NCBI GenBank assembly: GCA_022701365.1
Contig: JAKUHH010000068.1
Location: 125,189-189,188, forward strand
Length of the DNA stretch: 64,000 bases
Source: Mycocentrospora acerina
Lineage: Eukaryota > Ascomycota > Dothideomycetes > Pleosporales
Reading direction: 5' to 3'
Numbering within the stretch: the first letter of the stretch is position 1; every line of letters begins with the position of its first letter. The notes under the pieces are model-generated. The model saw nothing but the letters and a program-made list of their open reading frames with translations, was not told the origin of the DNA and ran no database searches. This document shows, piece by piece, positions 1 through 12,168 of the stretch. A program made the position numbers and the translations under genes.

Positions 1-816
1 AGTAGTGGCCATCTAATTCTTGCATGTCGGCTGTTGTCATCTCCAAAAATACCTGGGTGCATCAAAGTTAGCAAATACGTCTTGTCGCGGTGGCTGAGCA
101 CTAGGGCTAGTTGAATCATAGGTGGCCGAGCATATTGCAACAGCAGTTCCCGCCTTGGACTTGACTATGTCCGAGCGCTGGTGCCTAGCGGCCGACGGGG
201 CAGGTCCGACGGGGCAGGTCTACCCCATGTCTGCTCGTCAGAAATGGCTACTGTCTCTCCGTGCAACAATTTGGAACGGTTGGCTCCTTGTACCTTCCGT
301 TGTGGACATCCAGAGAAACAAGGTCGTTGCTATACCCCGCTTGAGCCCGGTTTGTCAAGTGCTTTATGATCAGCATTTTCAAGTCGTATTGAGGTGTCAA
401 ATGAAGAAATTAAAATGGCAGCATTGTGCACGTCAATCGGGTTGATTAGCGAACAAGATTTGTACACAGAAAAAAAGCCGAGAAAAAATTAAATCTCCTG
501 TCCCAACAGACTCAATATGAACGTCATCCTTCATGGATGACACTATCATTAAGTGGCTGGACTACACGGAAACCGCGCGCCCCGTAAAGAATGAGATCTG
601 AGATCTTCATCTTAACGCATCTCACGCTCACATCCACGATGTTAACAAAGCCTAGGTGGCGATTAAAGTCTCATTACATCTATAAATTAAATCTGGTGCG
701 CATGAAGTCTTTCAAAATCGCGAATCGTTTCTGACTCCCTCGTCACGCTTGAACAGTTCATCTACAATCAAACTTTTTTTACTTAATCCATTCTCACGGC
801 TGTTATCACGTAAATT
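1..816. other. Upstream region without a recognised gene
   Basis: No convincing gene is visible. A 13-bp unit (gacggggcaggtc) occurs twice in tandem near 195-221. An open frame at 122-445 has no recognisable domain. The last few hundred bases presumably hold the promoter of the desaturase that starts at 817. Confidence 0.5.
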
Positions 817-2135
817 ATGACGCTCGGCGACGATGATTGTTCCCCTGCGTTGGCCAAGAGCGTCCTGTGCTATCCACAAAGCTGCTTTGAAGACAGCATG
901 ATTGGTATGAAAGAATCCGATTGCGCAAAAAAGAAGATGGTCACTATAGACAGCCTCCGAAGAGCCATCCCGGCTCATTGCTTTCACGTCGATTTCGCAA
1001 CCGGCCCGCTCTACTTTGCTCGCGATGTTTTCTTTGCATTCACTTTGGGATGGGTAGCGTGGACGTACATTCCCCTCATTCGGTGCGAAGGAAGGTTGGA
1101 ATTCGAGGTGGCTCGTTACGCAGTCTGGCTATTATATGGATACATACAAGGGCTCGTCTTCACGGGGATTTGGGTATGTCCATGCACTAGCCCCAACATC
1201 GATGATCAGTCTCAACTAACGCGTGCCGTCTTAGGTGCTCGGGCACGAAGCCGGCCACGGCGTTTTGTCTTCATCTTCAATATTGACCAATACTATAGGC
1301 TTTCTTTGCCACTCCGCGCTGCTGATTCCATACTTCTCATGGCAATCCACACATCGCCGGCACCACCTCTACGCTAATAACCTTGCAAAGGATAACGGCT
1401 TCGTGCCTTCGAAGACAGATCAATTCGCGCAAGATTTGGTTGAAGATGCACCAGTCGTGACACTATTGAGAATCTTGATACAGCAACTTTTCGGCTTCCC
1501 AGCGTATCTGTTGAGCAACGTTACCGCTTCAAAAGGTGCGACGTACCGCCCGAAATCTAGCGTCCCACTGGGCAACAGCCACTTCCTACCGTTCTCTACT
1601 TTGTTTCGCCCAAGAGAAGCTTACTTGATTCTCGCGTCAGACTTTGGCATATTAGTCATGCTCGTCTCATTATATACTTTCGGCCAAGAACATAGCTTTA
1701 CTGCCGTTACTTTTTTGTATATGCAGGGCTATATTTGGTGTAATCACTGGATCGTTGCAATCACCTATTTGCATCATACGCATCCTAACTTACCCAAGTA
1801 CGACCCGAAGGCATGGTATGTCAGGTTTCAAATTGAGATTAACATAAGAAATTTTCTAATCCCATCTATCAAATTTCAGGACGTTTCTGCGCGGTGGACT
1901 GGCGACAATGGACCGTAGCTTAGGCTGGGTCGGCAAACACCTGCTTCATAATATTGCAGACTATCACATTGTGCACCACTTATTCTCGTAAGTCTCTATA
2001 CTCTAGTCTTGAAACATTTCCTATATCATCTATGATCGGCAATGCTCCTCAGTATTTACAATTCATGTCTAGACGTATCCCCCAATACCACACTGAAGAA
2101 GCGACAAAAGCCATTATTCCTCTCCTCGGTGAAGC

Positions 2136-2140
2136 ATATC
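2136..2140. repeat. Target-site duplication, left copy
   Basis: The five bases ATATC directly before the 5-prime LTR are repeated exactly at 7949-7953 directly after the 3-prime LTR. This is the mark of LTR-element integration. Confidence 0.9.
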
Positions 2141-2269
2141 TGTAAGTGAACAATCAGGAGGAACTTGTTGTATTATTAAGAGTATAGGACTCGGAGACTA
2201 TATAGGAGTTGAGTGCTCACGTGCGAGCACACGTGCTTGCACCCGTGCGCTCTCAGGCGTAGGCTGACA
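2141..2269 (-). repeat. LTR (left copy)
   Basis: 129 bp, TG...CA. It differs from the right copy at only three positions (near 2148, 2155 and 2193), all C/G against T/A transitions. It contains two CACGTG hexamers. Confidence 0.92.
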
Positions 2270-2280
2270 CACCCCCTCAG
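2270..2280 (-). other. Polypurine tract of the retroelement
   Basis: On the minus strand this reads ctgagggggtg and directly precedes the LTR that is downstream in the element's own direction, where plus-strand priming normally starts. It supports the minus orientation. Confidence 0.65.
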
Positions 2281-5200
2281 CTTGAGTGCCGTATAGCAGA
2301 GCGAGAGGTGGATGACTAAGCTAATATAATGTGCAAAATAAGTAGATAAGCAACTGCTCTACAATAAGAGAGTAACAATTTAAGTAATAGTGTTTCTAGC
2401 TAATCAGCGTTCACAGGGTGGGCTAGCGTCACCCAGGGAGCTCCTATTAGTCAGATCCTAGATCTCCTGCGTGTGCCTGTGCCTTAAGCCGTGTGGTGAG
2501 GTCAGTAAGGCCTAGCTGGCGTAGGAAGCTAGCGTGCTTCTGCTTACTAAGGATTTTAGTGAGGCCGTCAGCAGGCATCTCTGCTGTAGGCTTCCAGTCA
2601 ACCTAGAGCCTGCCTTAAGCTACCTCCTAGCGTATCTATTAATAATGTACGTCAACATGCTTAAGCTTAGTTTGTAGCTGCTCAGCTGCTCTAGTTACTA
2701 TAGCAACTGTTTGTTAATTATTACACTACAGCAATAGTGTAAACTGCAGGTTAAATTAAATAGATTTAAATAGTTGTTACTACTACATCATCTTAGAGCC
2801 TGCAAGTGATAGTGAGAGAAGCTCTGCTTCTGTTATTAATTTAGTAACTAAGTGTTGTATAGTAGCTTTCTAGTTAATTAGTAAGCTATATAGCTTAAAT
2901 AGATAGCCTTAAGAGCTCCTGCGCGTCTCAGGTTTGTCAGCAAAGGCTGCGTCAGATGCTCTATAGAATAGAGGCTCCTGCAGAGGCTAAGATTATAGTT
3001 AAGCTTAAGGCTCATAGTATAGCTTGTAGTATGCTCGTTTTAAGATGCTAGTAATGCTATCCTGTCAGTCTGCAATTGCTTAGATAGATAGATTCTTTGT
3101 CCTAATTAGGTATCTCCAAACGTGATAGGCAGCGTGTAGATGCTTCTGCCCTAGGTTCTGCAAGTAACGTGCGAGCAGTAAGTGAGCTCTAGAAACGTCT
3201 AGTCTAGTTAAGGTTAAGATGTAAGCAAGGGAGCCTATTATCTGCTAATACTGCTGTCTTTAGATAGCACTAGGCTCCTCTAGGGATAGTGAGAAGCTGT
3301 TCTCCTTAAGTAGTACATTAGGATAGCGTCCTGATGCTAGTCTTAGGTTAAATTTTAAGGCTATTTTGTTAATAAACAAGTCTTGTATTAGATAGATAGC
3401 TTAAGCAGCTCTATTACATATTACTTAAATTCCTAGGAACCACTTAAGCTCGCCAAGCTTGCAGATGTTGTATATGCTAAGTAGCTGCCTGCAAAAGGCA
3501 TTATACGTTGTCTAGTGTTGTGTGTGTACTAACACTACTATATTATTAATATAGAAGAAGACTATTAGTTAATTGTTAGTAAAAAGGCAAGGAGCTCCTA
3601 GTACTAGCTTTAGCCCTAGCTTCTGCAGTGTTGCTAATAGCTCCTAGTACTATAGCAGTAAAGCTTCCTTCAGGCTATACAATGCTTGTAGCAGGAGTAG
3701 CAATTCTCCATATTTGTAAGCATAGCCCTCTAGTGTGCAGCAATATAGCTTGTGTAGTAGCCTAGCGTTAAGAAACACATTTATAGCATTAAACTGGTAC
3801 ATCTGTAGGTTAAAAGCTGCTGCTATTGCTATTAGAGCTCTAAAGGTCTTAATCGCTAGTGTAGCAGCATACGTTTCTCCCTAGTGCTCCTAGAGATCAC
3901 CTCTAACACATAGCCTAGCCTTATATTTATAGAGATAGCTGTCCTTATCAAATTTGTAGGTAAATACCTACATAAGAGGTAGAATCTTAGCATCTGCTAA
4001 TGCTGTTGTAGTCTCTGTTTTCTAAAAACAGTGTTTCTCCTAGCAGCTATCAATCTCTATTTAAGCAGCTTGTTTAAACTCCTTACTAAATAGATGCGTA
4101 CTAAGCTCCTTCTAACGCTTTAGTAGTAGAGGCAGCTAGTCTTAATAGAGCTAGTGCTTTAGTAGCTTACCTAGTAGCTTTGCAGACGCTTGTAGATTTG
4201 TAGCTGTTGCAAACAAGTAATAGTAGGCTGCTAGAGCTTAGTACTAACTTGTTTAAGTCTTAGTCCGTTTTCTAGTGACTATATTGCTTGTGCTAATCTC
4301 AGGATTAGTGCTTAGTGGTGCGTTGCTGCTCTTACTGTCACTGTTATCTGATGTGTGTTCAGATGGTTCTGCTGGTGTTGATAGAAGCCTTAAGCTTAAG
4401 CCTTGTGGTTAGCCTTAATTTAAGCTTAAGATAGGAGCTAGTTAAGTGCTTAGTTAGTACATATTAATGTTATTGTATATTTCCTTATTACTCTCCTTGT
4501 AACGACTAAGCACGTGCACAGTCAACGTGGCTTACCTCGCTTATAGCATCTAGTCGGCAAAGTCTAGATCTAGCACTATATATATTATACTACACATAGA
4601 ATACTTGCTTAAGTATTCTTGTGCTTACCTTTTGGTATAAGTGGGGTTATTGCGTAGTATCAATAGCAAGGGCAGGGCGCCTGACCATTACATTCCTCCT
4701 CTTGTAGCAGCTCGTTTTGAGCTTGCTCTTAAGTAAGCAGTTGCTTACTGTCCTGTTAATCTGATAGATCTAGTGTCTGTAGATCTAGTGTTTGTAGATA
4801 GCTTAGTTCCTTAGCTATCTCTACTACACGTCTTTCTGCTTTTTATACTAGCTTAGTATCATCTATCTCTACCACACAAGCCTAGGCTGTGTTTTGGTAG
4901 TCTAGTTAACCTAGTAGTAGCAGCTTGTTAATCTTAACCTCTAGAGCTTGTTGTTAAATAACGTTAAGCACCTTAATCTCCTCTTGTTAGATAGTCTCTC
5001 TTTTAGCCTGCTGCTTACTGTTGTAGAGCTTGTTATGCTAGAATAGCACATCTCTCACTTAAATAACACAGCCTGTTCTAGGTAGCTATATCCTAAAGAT
5101 GTTAGTTAAGTTATAGCCTAGCAAGTAACCTAGAAAGGTTCTAGCTTCTAGCTTGTCTGCTAATTAAAGCTTCTTATTAAGTACATATGCCTTGCAGCTA

Positions 5201-7800
5201 ATAGGAGCTAAGTAAGCTGCTAACAGTTGCTTCTTGAAGACTAGCTTGTATAGAGTCTTCTAGTCTAATGCTTATGTAGGTGTAATATTAGTAATCTTTG
5301 TAGCAGTGATTGCTAGCTTATTTAACAGTGATTTTAGTAGGCCTGCCTGTAGCCTAATTGCTCAAGCCTTAGTAATAATAATGTTGCCTGCTATCTTAGC
5401 TAGTCCTAATTAAGCAGGAGTGTCAGGTGCTTAAAGCTTAATCTTAATTCCTAGGAGCCTTGCTATCTTATATAGCTTAAGACTATAGCCTTGCTTGCTA
5501 TTAATTTTTAGCACAATAATAGTGTGCTTAAATTAATGTTAGATTTTATTTATTAAGCTTTTAAGTGCTAGTAGGAGCATAGCACGTGTCTTTTGTGCTA
5601 GCGTTGCTAACTTATGCCATTTAGAGTGCTCACATACTGCATGTAGCATGTAGCAATCTCTATTATAGCACGCTTCTCCTGTTAGTAGGAGCTGCACTAG
5701 ATTAATTGCAATTTAGTAGAAAGGCCTTGTAGCTTAATCTACAGGCTCTCTCCTGCTTACCTAAGCAGTTATCTTAGCCTCTATACACACACTGCAATCT
5801 AGGAGCTAAGGCCCTCTAGCCTTAGGCTTTAAGGTTATACCTTAAATGTTATTAGATAGGTAATCTATAACATCCTTGTAAGCATGTGCAAATAGCGTGT
5901 AAGCATTAACGTAAGTAGTTAAAATTAGCCTTTAATCTTTTCTTAATAGTTTATAAGCTTGCCTGTGTACTAGGCCTTAAGCTAGCCTGTGTTATAGCTT
6001 ATAAGTAGCTAAGAAGCTACTAAGCTTAGGTCTATTGTTTTCTAGAGCATCTATTAGCTAATAGCTATCTAGGTGCTGCAGTGAGCACACAACGTTTGAT
6101 AGATAGTGCTGATAGACTACGTCTTGTCCTAAGTTAAATTAGATGCCTACTGCTTAGCATCTTAAGAGACTAACAACATTTGTAAAGAAGCTCTCTACTA
6201 GAGCAATGTAAGTAAGCTTAATTTAGCCTAGGCCCTAGGGAGTGTTGACACTAAGTGTTATATTGCCCTAGGCCTGGATAGCTACTGTTGTTTCACCTGC
6301 GTATATAACGTTACTAGGTGTAGCTTTCTTAGTCTCTATCTAACTAAAGCTAGTAGTATTGCAGACGTGTATATTTAATCCTAGGTCTAGGATCTATTAG
6401 TTAACAATTAGTAGAGCTTAGTGCTCTCCTATGTGTGGCTTTGTAGCTAAGAAGGATTAATAGGTTACAAAGCTTTTGCCTAAGTGACTAGGCTGTTTGC
6501 TGTTGTTAAAACTAAGAGGTTCTTAAGTAGCTAGCAATAGTGTCTTGCTATTATAAAAAAGGTTTCTTTCTATTTTCTTAACACGCTCTTTATCTTTTAG
6601 AGCTTTAGCTACACGCTCTAGCTTCTCCTTGTTTAGCTTAAAGCTTTTTAGCTAATCTAAGATAAGATAGAAGCACTTAGAATAGTAGTGCTTATCTCTA
6701 TATACACACCTTAGTGTGAATTGTAGATTGCTAGGAGCTTGTCCTTGTCCTTAGCCACAAGCTAGGCCTTAAGTTAAGCCTTAAGCTTAAGCCTTGTAGT
6801 AGCCTAGTGCTGCGCCTAGGGTTGCAAACGTTCCTAGTAGCGTAGTAGTAGCCTATCTAGTGCATTAGTAGTAGGTCCTAAATTAAGAGATATAATCTGC
6901 AAGAGATTTAATAGTCTCTACTTCCCCTAAGATCTCCTTTTCTATTAAGCCTTAGTAAGCAGCTGCAGCCTATTCTAGTGCTATACTCCTTACTGTAGTT
7001 AGAAAGTTATCTTGTGCTTAATAGCCTATAGTTTTAGGTAGTTTAGCCTACCTACATTAGTTAACAATGTAAATTTAGTTATCTAACTAACGTTTAACAT
7101 CTCTTCCTTAAGGCTTCTCTTGCAGTGCTCTATATTTAATAATAAGCTCTTAAGCTTATGTAGCAGTAGTTAGTGCTAGCTGCTGCTTTAAGGCTATTAG
7201 CCTGCTGTGTAGGTCTTCTGTGTTAGAGATTAGATAGAGATAGCGTGTAGCAATTGTGCTGCTAATCTCTATTATTAGTTCACCCTCCCTGCGTTTTAGT
7301 TTAGTGTACTCTGCCTGCTCTTGCCTCTAGTTATAGAGCAGCTTAATGTAGAGCGCCTTCTCTTCTGTGTTTAGGTTACTAATAGATGTTGCGTCTAGTT
7401 TAACCTGTTGTGCAGTAGGTTTCTAGGGAGCTATAAAGATAGGCAGCTTATCCTTAGGTTAACTAATATTACAGTACTCCTATATACTGTCTACTACAGC
7501 TCTTTCTTAGCATAGTTAATACTATGCTTCCTAGTCTGCTAGTTTGTCTAGGATAACAGTTAATTAAGCAACTGCTAAGTTACTGCGGAGTGTCATTGTA
7601 GTAGTAGACTGCTGTTGCTTAAGCTGCTGTTGCTGTTGTTGCTACAGTCTCACACATAATAGATTAATTAGTGCTAATTAATTAATAGATTAATTAATAG
7701 ATAGATTAATAGATAGATAGATAGATAGATAGCTGTAGCTAGATGTTGCTAGCAGCTATAGAAAAGATAGAAAAGATAGACAAGTTTTGTTAATTGCTAA
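2281..7800 (-). pseudogene. Decayed gag-pol of the copia element
   Basis: Minus-strand translation gives short recognisable stretches broken by stops. At 2898-2966 the RNase H signature (DAAFAD then TRRSS and GYLF) has a stop where the family usually has Gln. At 3539-3553 the reverse transcriptase YVDD box reads YINN. At 5022-5073 an RDVLF-type motif is flanked by TAA and TAG at places where Trp would fit. At 6670-6712 a knuckle-like segment keeps KHYYSKC, but its upstream Cys and Gly positions look changed to Tyr and Arg. Each change is TpG to TpA or CpA to TpA, as RIP produces. A GATA microsatellite lies near 7709-7733. Confidence 0.85.
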
Positions 7801-7806
7801 AGCAAT

Positions 7807-7819
7807 CCAGGCTTATAAC
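7807..7819 (-). other. Putative primer-binding site of the retroelement
   Basis: The minus strand directly inside the right LTR reads gttataagcctgg. This loosely resembles the internal initiator-tRNA-Met fragment used by copia elements. The match is imperfect and from memory. Confidence 0.4.
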
Positions 7820-7948
7820 TGTAAGTAAACAATTAGGAGGAACTTGTTGTATTATTAAGAGTATAGGACTTGGAGACTATATAGGAGTTGAGTGCTCACG
7901 TGCGAGCACACGTGCTTGCACCCGTGCGCTCTCAGGCGTAGGCTGACA
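7820..7948 (-). repeat. LTR (right copy)
   Basis: Second 129-bp LTR, about 98 percent identical to the left copy by eye. At the three differing positions this copy carries the A or T variant. Confidence 0.92.
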
Positions 7949-7953
7949 ATATC
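7949..7953. repeat. Target-site duplication, right copy
   Basis: ATATC, matching 2136-2140. The desaturase frame resumes at 7954. Confidence 0.9.
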
Positions 7954-8090
7954 AGTCAGAAAAGGGTCATACATTTTGGTGCGGCTTATGGGAAGCTTTT
8001 ACACAGTGCCAGTGGATCAAACCAGACGAGACGATAGATGAGAATGATCGCCCGTATTGGTACAAACCGGCTCGAGCCCGCCATGTGTGA

Positions 8091-9143
8091 TAAACACTAT
8101 TAGTTATTTTTTATTATTTTGCTCTCTGTGCTTTTTATATTACTCGAGATGGATATGAAGAATACTAGAGGCCGTTAAAACAGGCTTCAAATAAAATTTT
8201 GGATTATGATCTTTTTAAGTTTTTCTTCATTCATCAAATTTGGTGTAGATTCTTTCAGTGAAACAACCCGTAAACGAATAGTGGGAAATAATCCGTAAAT
8301 TCAAACTCATACTTCTGAGAACAGCTTTCTATCCCCAAACTACCGCGTGTTCTGTTCTCAAATTTCCCTCCACTCGCCTGAAAAATTCCTCCAAACCCTC
8401 TAAATTTTCCCCAAGATATGCCTCTCATTCTTAGCCTACCCCATAAATAGCACGGATGTTGTGAAGTCAGAATCTTAACATCTAACCTTCTGCTTATGTA
8501 CATAATATTGCAGATGTAGTGTTCCGCTGTCAGACGTTTGGATGCGGAGATGCATTGTCAGATGTGTGCCGTAATTCAGTTCCGGCGGCATAGTGGTGGG
8601 GTTGTAGCGTAGTGATTGTGGGGTTGCGGCGTAGTGAGTGTGGGGTTGGCGTAAACATTTGAATTATCCCAAGTTGCTAACAAATCACCGACACCACCAC
8701 ATGCAGGCATCTCAACCACCAGGTAACCCGAAGACCACACCACATCATCCGATGACCAAATGATCTAGTTGATATTTTCATGGATCTAAGAGGGGACCAA
8801 TTAAAAATGTGCGGTTCTTCGGGTGACTACCAGTACCCACTATGTCTTACCGCGTCCGTCTATACTGTATTATCCGACGAGCATGTGCGACGTCAAGCAT
8901 GACCAAGGCTTCTCAAGAAACAGGAAATATTGTTTAGTAACGCTCAGGAGTAATTTAGCTTATAAGCTCAACCTTGTGCTCTTTCTGATAGTCCCAAATC
9001 TTATTCTCGAGAGACCACTCTCTTTACAATTTGAATTAACTCCATCCACCTACTTTGCACCACCTATCTTTTATAGACCCCAGAAGAAGATTGATAATAG
9101 TAAATTCGCCACTGTTGGTCTAGAAGAGCCTGATTCCCAGAAT
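8091..9143. other. Intergenic region with a small tandem repeat
   Basis: Three imperfect copies of an approximately 20-bp unit (tagtgattgtggggttgcgg type) lie at 8591-8651. No gene is recognised. The frame of the next gene stays open upstream to 8823, but that extension shows no family resemblance. Confidence 0.5.
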
Positions 9144-10838
9144 ATGAATTCGGTTTCGATCCTCGACATCCCGGCTCACAAGCCTCGCAAGCTGAAAGTT
9201 GTCTGCATCGGTGCCGGCTTCGCAGGACTGATGCTTTCATATGAGCACCAACATGGCAAAGATTCTATGGAACAATTTATGGACCTGACCATATACGAGA
9301 AAAATGCCGACGTTGGTGGCACATGGTTGGAAAACCGATATCCAGGAGTCGCATGCGACGTTCCTGCGCACATATATACGTTCCCTTTTGAGCCCAATCC
9401 CAACTGGTCACGCTTCTACGCGACAGGCCCTGAGATTTGGGATTATATCAAGAAGACAACGGTGAAATACAACCTCGACAGGTGTGTCAAGTTCAATACA
9501 AGAGTCTTGTCGTCTGTGTGGGACGAGGAAGCCGGCAAGTGGCGTTTCAAAATACAAACCAACGATTCGACAGCTTTTGAGGATGAGGCCGATATTCTGA
9601 TCAATTGTACTGGATTTCTCAGCAAGTGGAATTGGCCAGAGATCAAAGGTCTTCAGGAATTCTCTGGCAGCCTTCTACATAGCGCGGCGTGGGATCCAGA
9701 CTTGGATTGGGCGGGTAAGACAGTAGCAATCATTGGCAATGGCTCATCTGCTATTCAGATGCTCCCGGAAATTCAACGTACAGCAGCCAAGGTAGTCAAC
9801 TATGTCAGGAGCCCGCTTTGGGTATCAAACAACTTCGCTTCCGAATTCACACCTGAAGGCAAAAACTTTAGCTACAACGAAAAAGAGATTGAAGACTTCA
9901 AGAACGATCCTGGAAAGCTTCTTCAACTACGCCAGCAGATCGAACATGCCTTCAATAAATTCTTTTATGTTCTCCTCAAAGACAGCCCTCAGCAAGCTGG
10001 TGCTTTCGAAGCTATCACCAAAAAGATGTCTGATAGCTTGAACAATGATCCTTGGCTATGTTCGAAGCTGATTCCGACTTTCGAAGTTGGGTGTCGCCGG
10101 CTATCGCCCGGCGACAATTACCTCACGGCTTTGCAAGAGAAGAATGTGACTGTTGAATTTGACCCTATACAAGAAGTTCGAACGAAAGGTATCAAAACTA
10201 TTGGCGAGAAGGAAGAACATGAATTCGACATCATCATCTGCGCCACTGGATTCGATGTAAGCTTTTGTCCATCTTGGGACGTACAAGGAAGAGACAAAAT
10301 CAAGCTTTCTAGTCAGTGGGCAGATCATCCAGAGGCATACTTTGGAATCTGCGTTCCGAATATGCCAAATTACTTTACCGTAAATGGACCGAATAGTCCA
10401 CTAGCCCATGGTAGCTTGCTATCGGTAATGTACTGGTCCGTTCAATACATTCTGAAGTGGTGTGATAAGATCGCCAAACAAGAAATCAAGTAACTACGCT
10501 CATAGAAACTCTTTACATGTTCTCCACTAACTTTGACTAGATCTATGGAGGTAAGAGCAGATGCGACCGAGGATTACAACTCATATAGCCATGAATTTCT
10601 GAAGCGGACCGTCTGGACAGGTGACTGCAGGTCCTGGTTCAAGAATGGCAAGGTCGATGGCCGAGTGACGGCAATGTATGCAGGAAGTGTTCTTCACTTC
10701 AAAGAGATGCTAGAAGACTTTCGGTCTGAAGATTTCGACTTTGAGTACAGGTCGAGAAACCGATTTCAATTCATGGGAAACGGAATCACTATGAGAGAAG
10801 AACTTGGTGGAGATCTAGCATGGTACATGCAGAATTGA
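9144..10838 (+). CDS. Type I Baeyer-Villiger monooxygenase (FAD/NADPH)
   Basis: Two exons, 9144-10489 and 10541-10838, with a 51-bp intron, give 547 residues, normal for the family. These enzymes insert one oxygen atom next to a ketone carbonyl to make an ester or lactone, using FAD and NADPH. The FAD-binding GAGFAG is at residues 23-28. The family fingerprint FxGxxxHxxxW is met exactly by FSGSLLHSAAW at 173-183. The second dinucleotide-binding motif GNGSSA starts at 198, and an ATG motif (ICATGFD) is near 365-370. The start at 9144 was chosen because it places the first Rossmann motif about 20 residues in. Neighbours (ring-cleavage dioxygenase, regulator, CoA-transferase-like gene) point to catabolism of a cyclic or aryl ketone, but the substrate is an inference. 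Confidence 0.9.
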
Positions 10839-12168
10839 CTTCTGATCACTCTTCACGTTTGCCTATAACAAGGGCAAGTAGATTACACTACCACTAGATA
10901 TATGCATTTTTTTGTATTGATAGTCATTAGAATCAGCGAGATTTTCATGCTTATCCTGCCATTTTCTGGCGCTCTGTCGTTAGCTCAGCGTGGTGACATG
11001 GTAATTAGCTAAGCCACTTCCTAAAGGCTTGAAGATGCACTAGTTCATTTTCAGCTATAACTCAATACTTCAAAGATGCATGCTTCTCCTTTGTTCCTTG
11101 ATCGAGAAACGAGAGAACTGTTCTTTACATTTTATGAGAGAGATAATATCAGATTCAACCACTCCTTCAGTTCAGCGTCATGCTGCTTTCTCCTCAGATA
11201 CTTCAACTTCGTAATATAAAAGTTTAGTTGCAAAGAAGAAACTATTTAGTACAAGAGAGTTGAAAATTACTGAGACCTAGTTCATTGCCCATAGTAGATG
11301 TGTTAAAGTCTATTACACGTCCTAGTCAACTAGTAGTGAACAAAGCTGTAAAATTAGAAACAAATACCCAGCAGCAACATCAATTCGACAATTTAAATCC
11401 ATTTAAATGCCCTTTGGAGGGCCCCTAATCACGTTGGACACCTTTAGCCAATCAATCTACCGCTCTGTCTATAGATGCGAATAGACTCAACTTCACATGC
11501 ACCCCACATTCATGCACCCCAGTATACGACATTGGAATTCAGAATCACGCGATCCGAAATTTATGCACCATGTTTCAGACTCATGCGAAAATTAGTATAT
11601 ATCGAAATGTTTGGCTATAATCGGATGTGTTCCGAGACCTGGAGGGTTCCGACCCGAAAGCAAAGGGTAATCCCAGCTAGTAGCAAACTGTTCTCCAACA
11701 ACGTGCACACCTGCGTAGATTGTCGGAAAAACAAATTGTGAAGACTCTAATCCAAGGGAGCAGCACATTCATCTTAATCGAATTTCGCCATATATACCAG
11801 ATCACCCGATAAATATGCAAAACTCATCACAAATCCACAATATCTTCATTGGTGCACTTAAATGGGCGCTTGGCGCATTGGTACTTGGTTAAGAATGAAA
11901 CGGTAAATTCAAGTGCATTCCGAAGCAAATGTGTGGATATCCCGAAGAACTGAGTCCAGTTTCTCACTGGCTTCCTCGGATTCGGAATGTACCCCTCAAT
12001 ATTTGAATTGAACGTAAGAATTCCTCCATTTTTCAACACGTGTATTGATAGTCATAAGCGGAACTTTCCCAGGAATTCTTCGTCGGATCAAAGTCAAAAT
12101 TTTCACGTTTTACTACTCTCTGTACCTCGATTTTCGTTTAACCTCCACGACACAGCTCTACAGTAAAA
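10839..12168. other. Intergenic region, probable dioxygenase promoter
   Basis: No gene is recognised. GTTCCGA occurs at 11629-11635 and 11646-11652, and further CGG/CCG-containing stretches occur near 11970-11990. A short direct repeat catgcacccca is at about 11497-11521. These could be regulator half-sites, but that is untested. Confidence 0.4.

Larger units (their letters stand above)
2141..7948 (-). mobile_element. Ty1/copia LTR retrotransposon inserted in the desaturase gene
   Basis: A 5808-bp element is bounded by two 129-bp direct repeats that start TG and end CA, flanked by the ATATC duplication. It reads on the minus strand: a purine tract (complement of 2270-2280) abuts the LTR at the low-coordinate end and a possible primer-binding site abuts the other. 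Degraded coding motifs on the minus strand follow the order zinc knuckle (about 6690), tail of the integrase region (about 5050), reverse transcriptase active site (about 3545), RNase H (about 2930). Integrase before reverse transcriptase is the copia order. All frames are full of TAG and TAA, so the element has no coding capacity of its own. Confidence 0.92.
817..8090 (+). pseudogene. Membrane fatty-acid desaturase (delta-12/omega-3 type), split by a retrotransposon
   Basis: Exons 817-1173, 1235-1815, 1880-1987, 2073-2140 and 7954-8090 join in frame to 416 codons once the element at 2141-7948 and one copy of its 5-bp duplication are left out. The family inserts double bonds into acyl chains at the ER membrane using a di-iron centre held by three histidine boxes. 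These are visible as HEAGH, HRRHH and HIVHH, with the HTHPNLPKY segment also typical. The usual Cys of box 1 (HECGH) is Ala here. As it stands, the reading frame runs into the LTR and meets TAA at 2143-2145. The predicted product is about 372 residues, keeps all three boxes and lacks the last 44 residues, which lie beyond the element. Outside the insertion I see no other damaging change. The substrate and double-bond position cannot be told from sequence. Confidence 0.85.

Noticed and set aside
7683..7733. GATA-type short repeats considered as a CRISPR-like or regulatory array
   Set aside because: A simple microsatellite inside the decayed retroelement, with no spacer structure.
8823..9143. 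In-frame N-terminal extension of the Baeyer-Villiger monooxygenase
   Set aside because: The extra 107 residues show no resemblance to the family and would put the FAD motif unusually far from the start. The ATG at 9144 gives the normal spacing.
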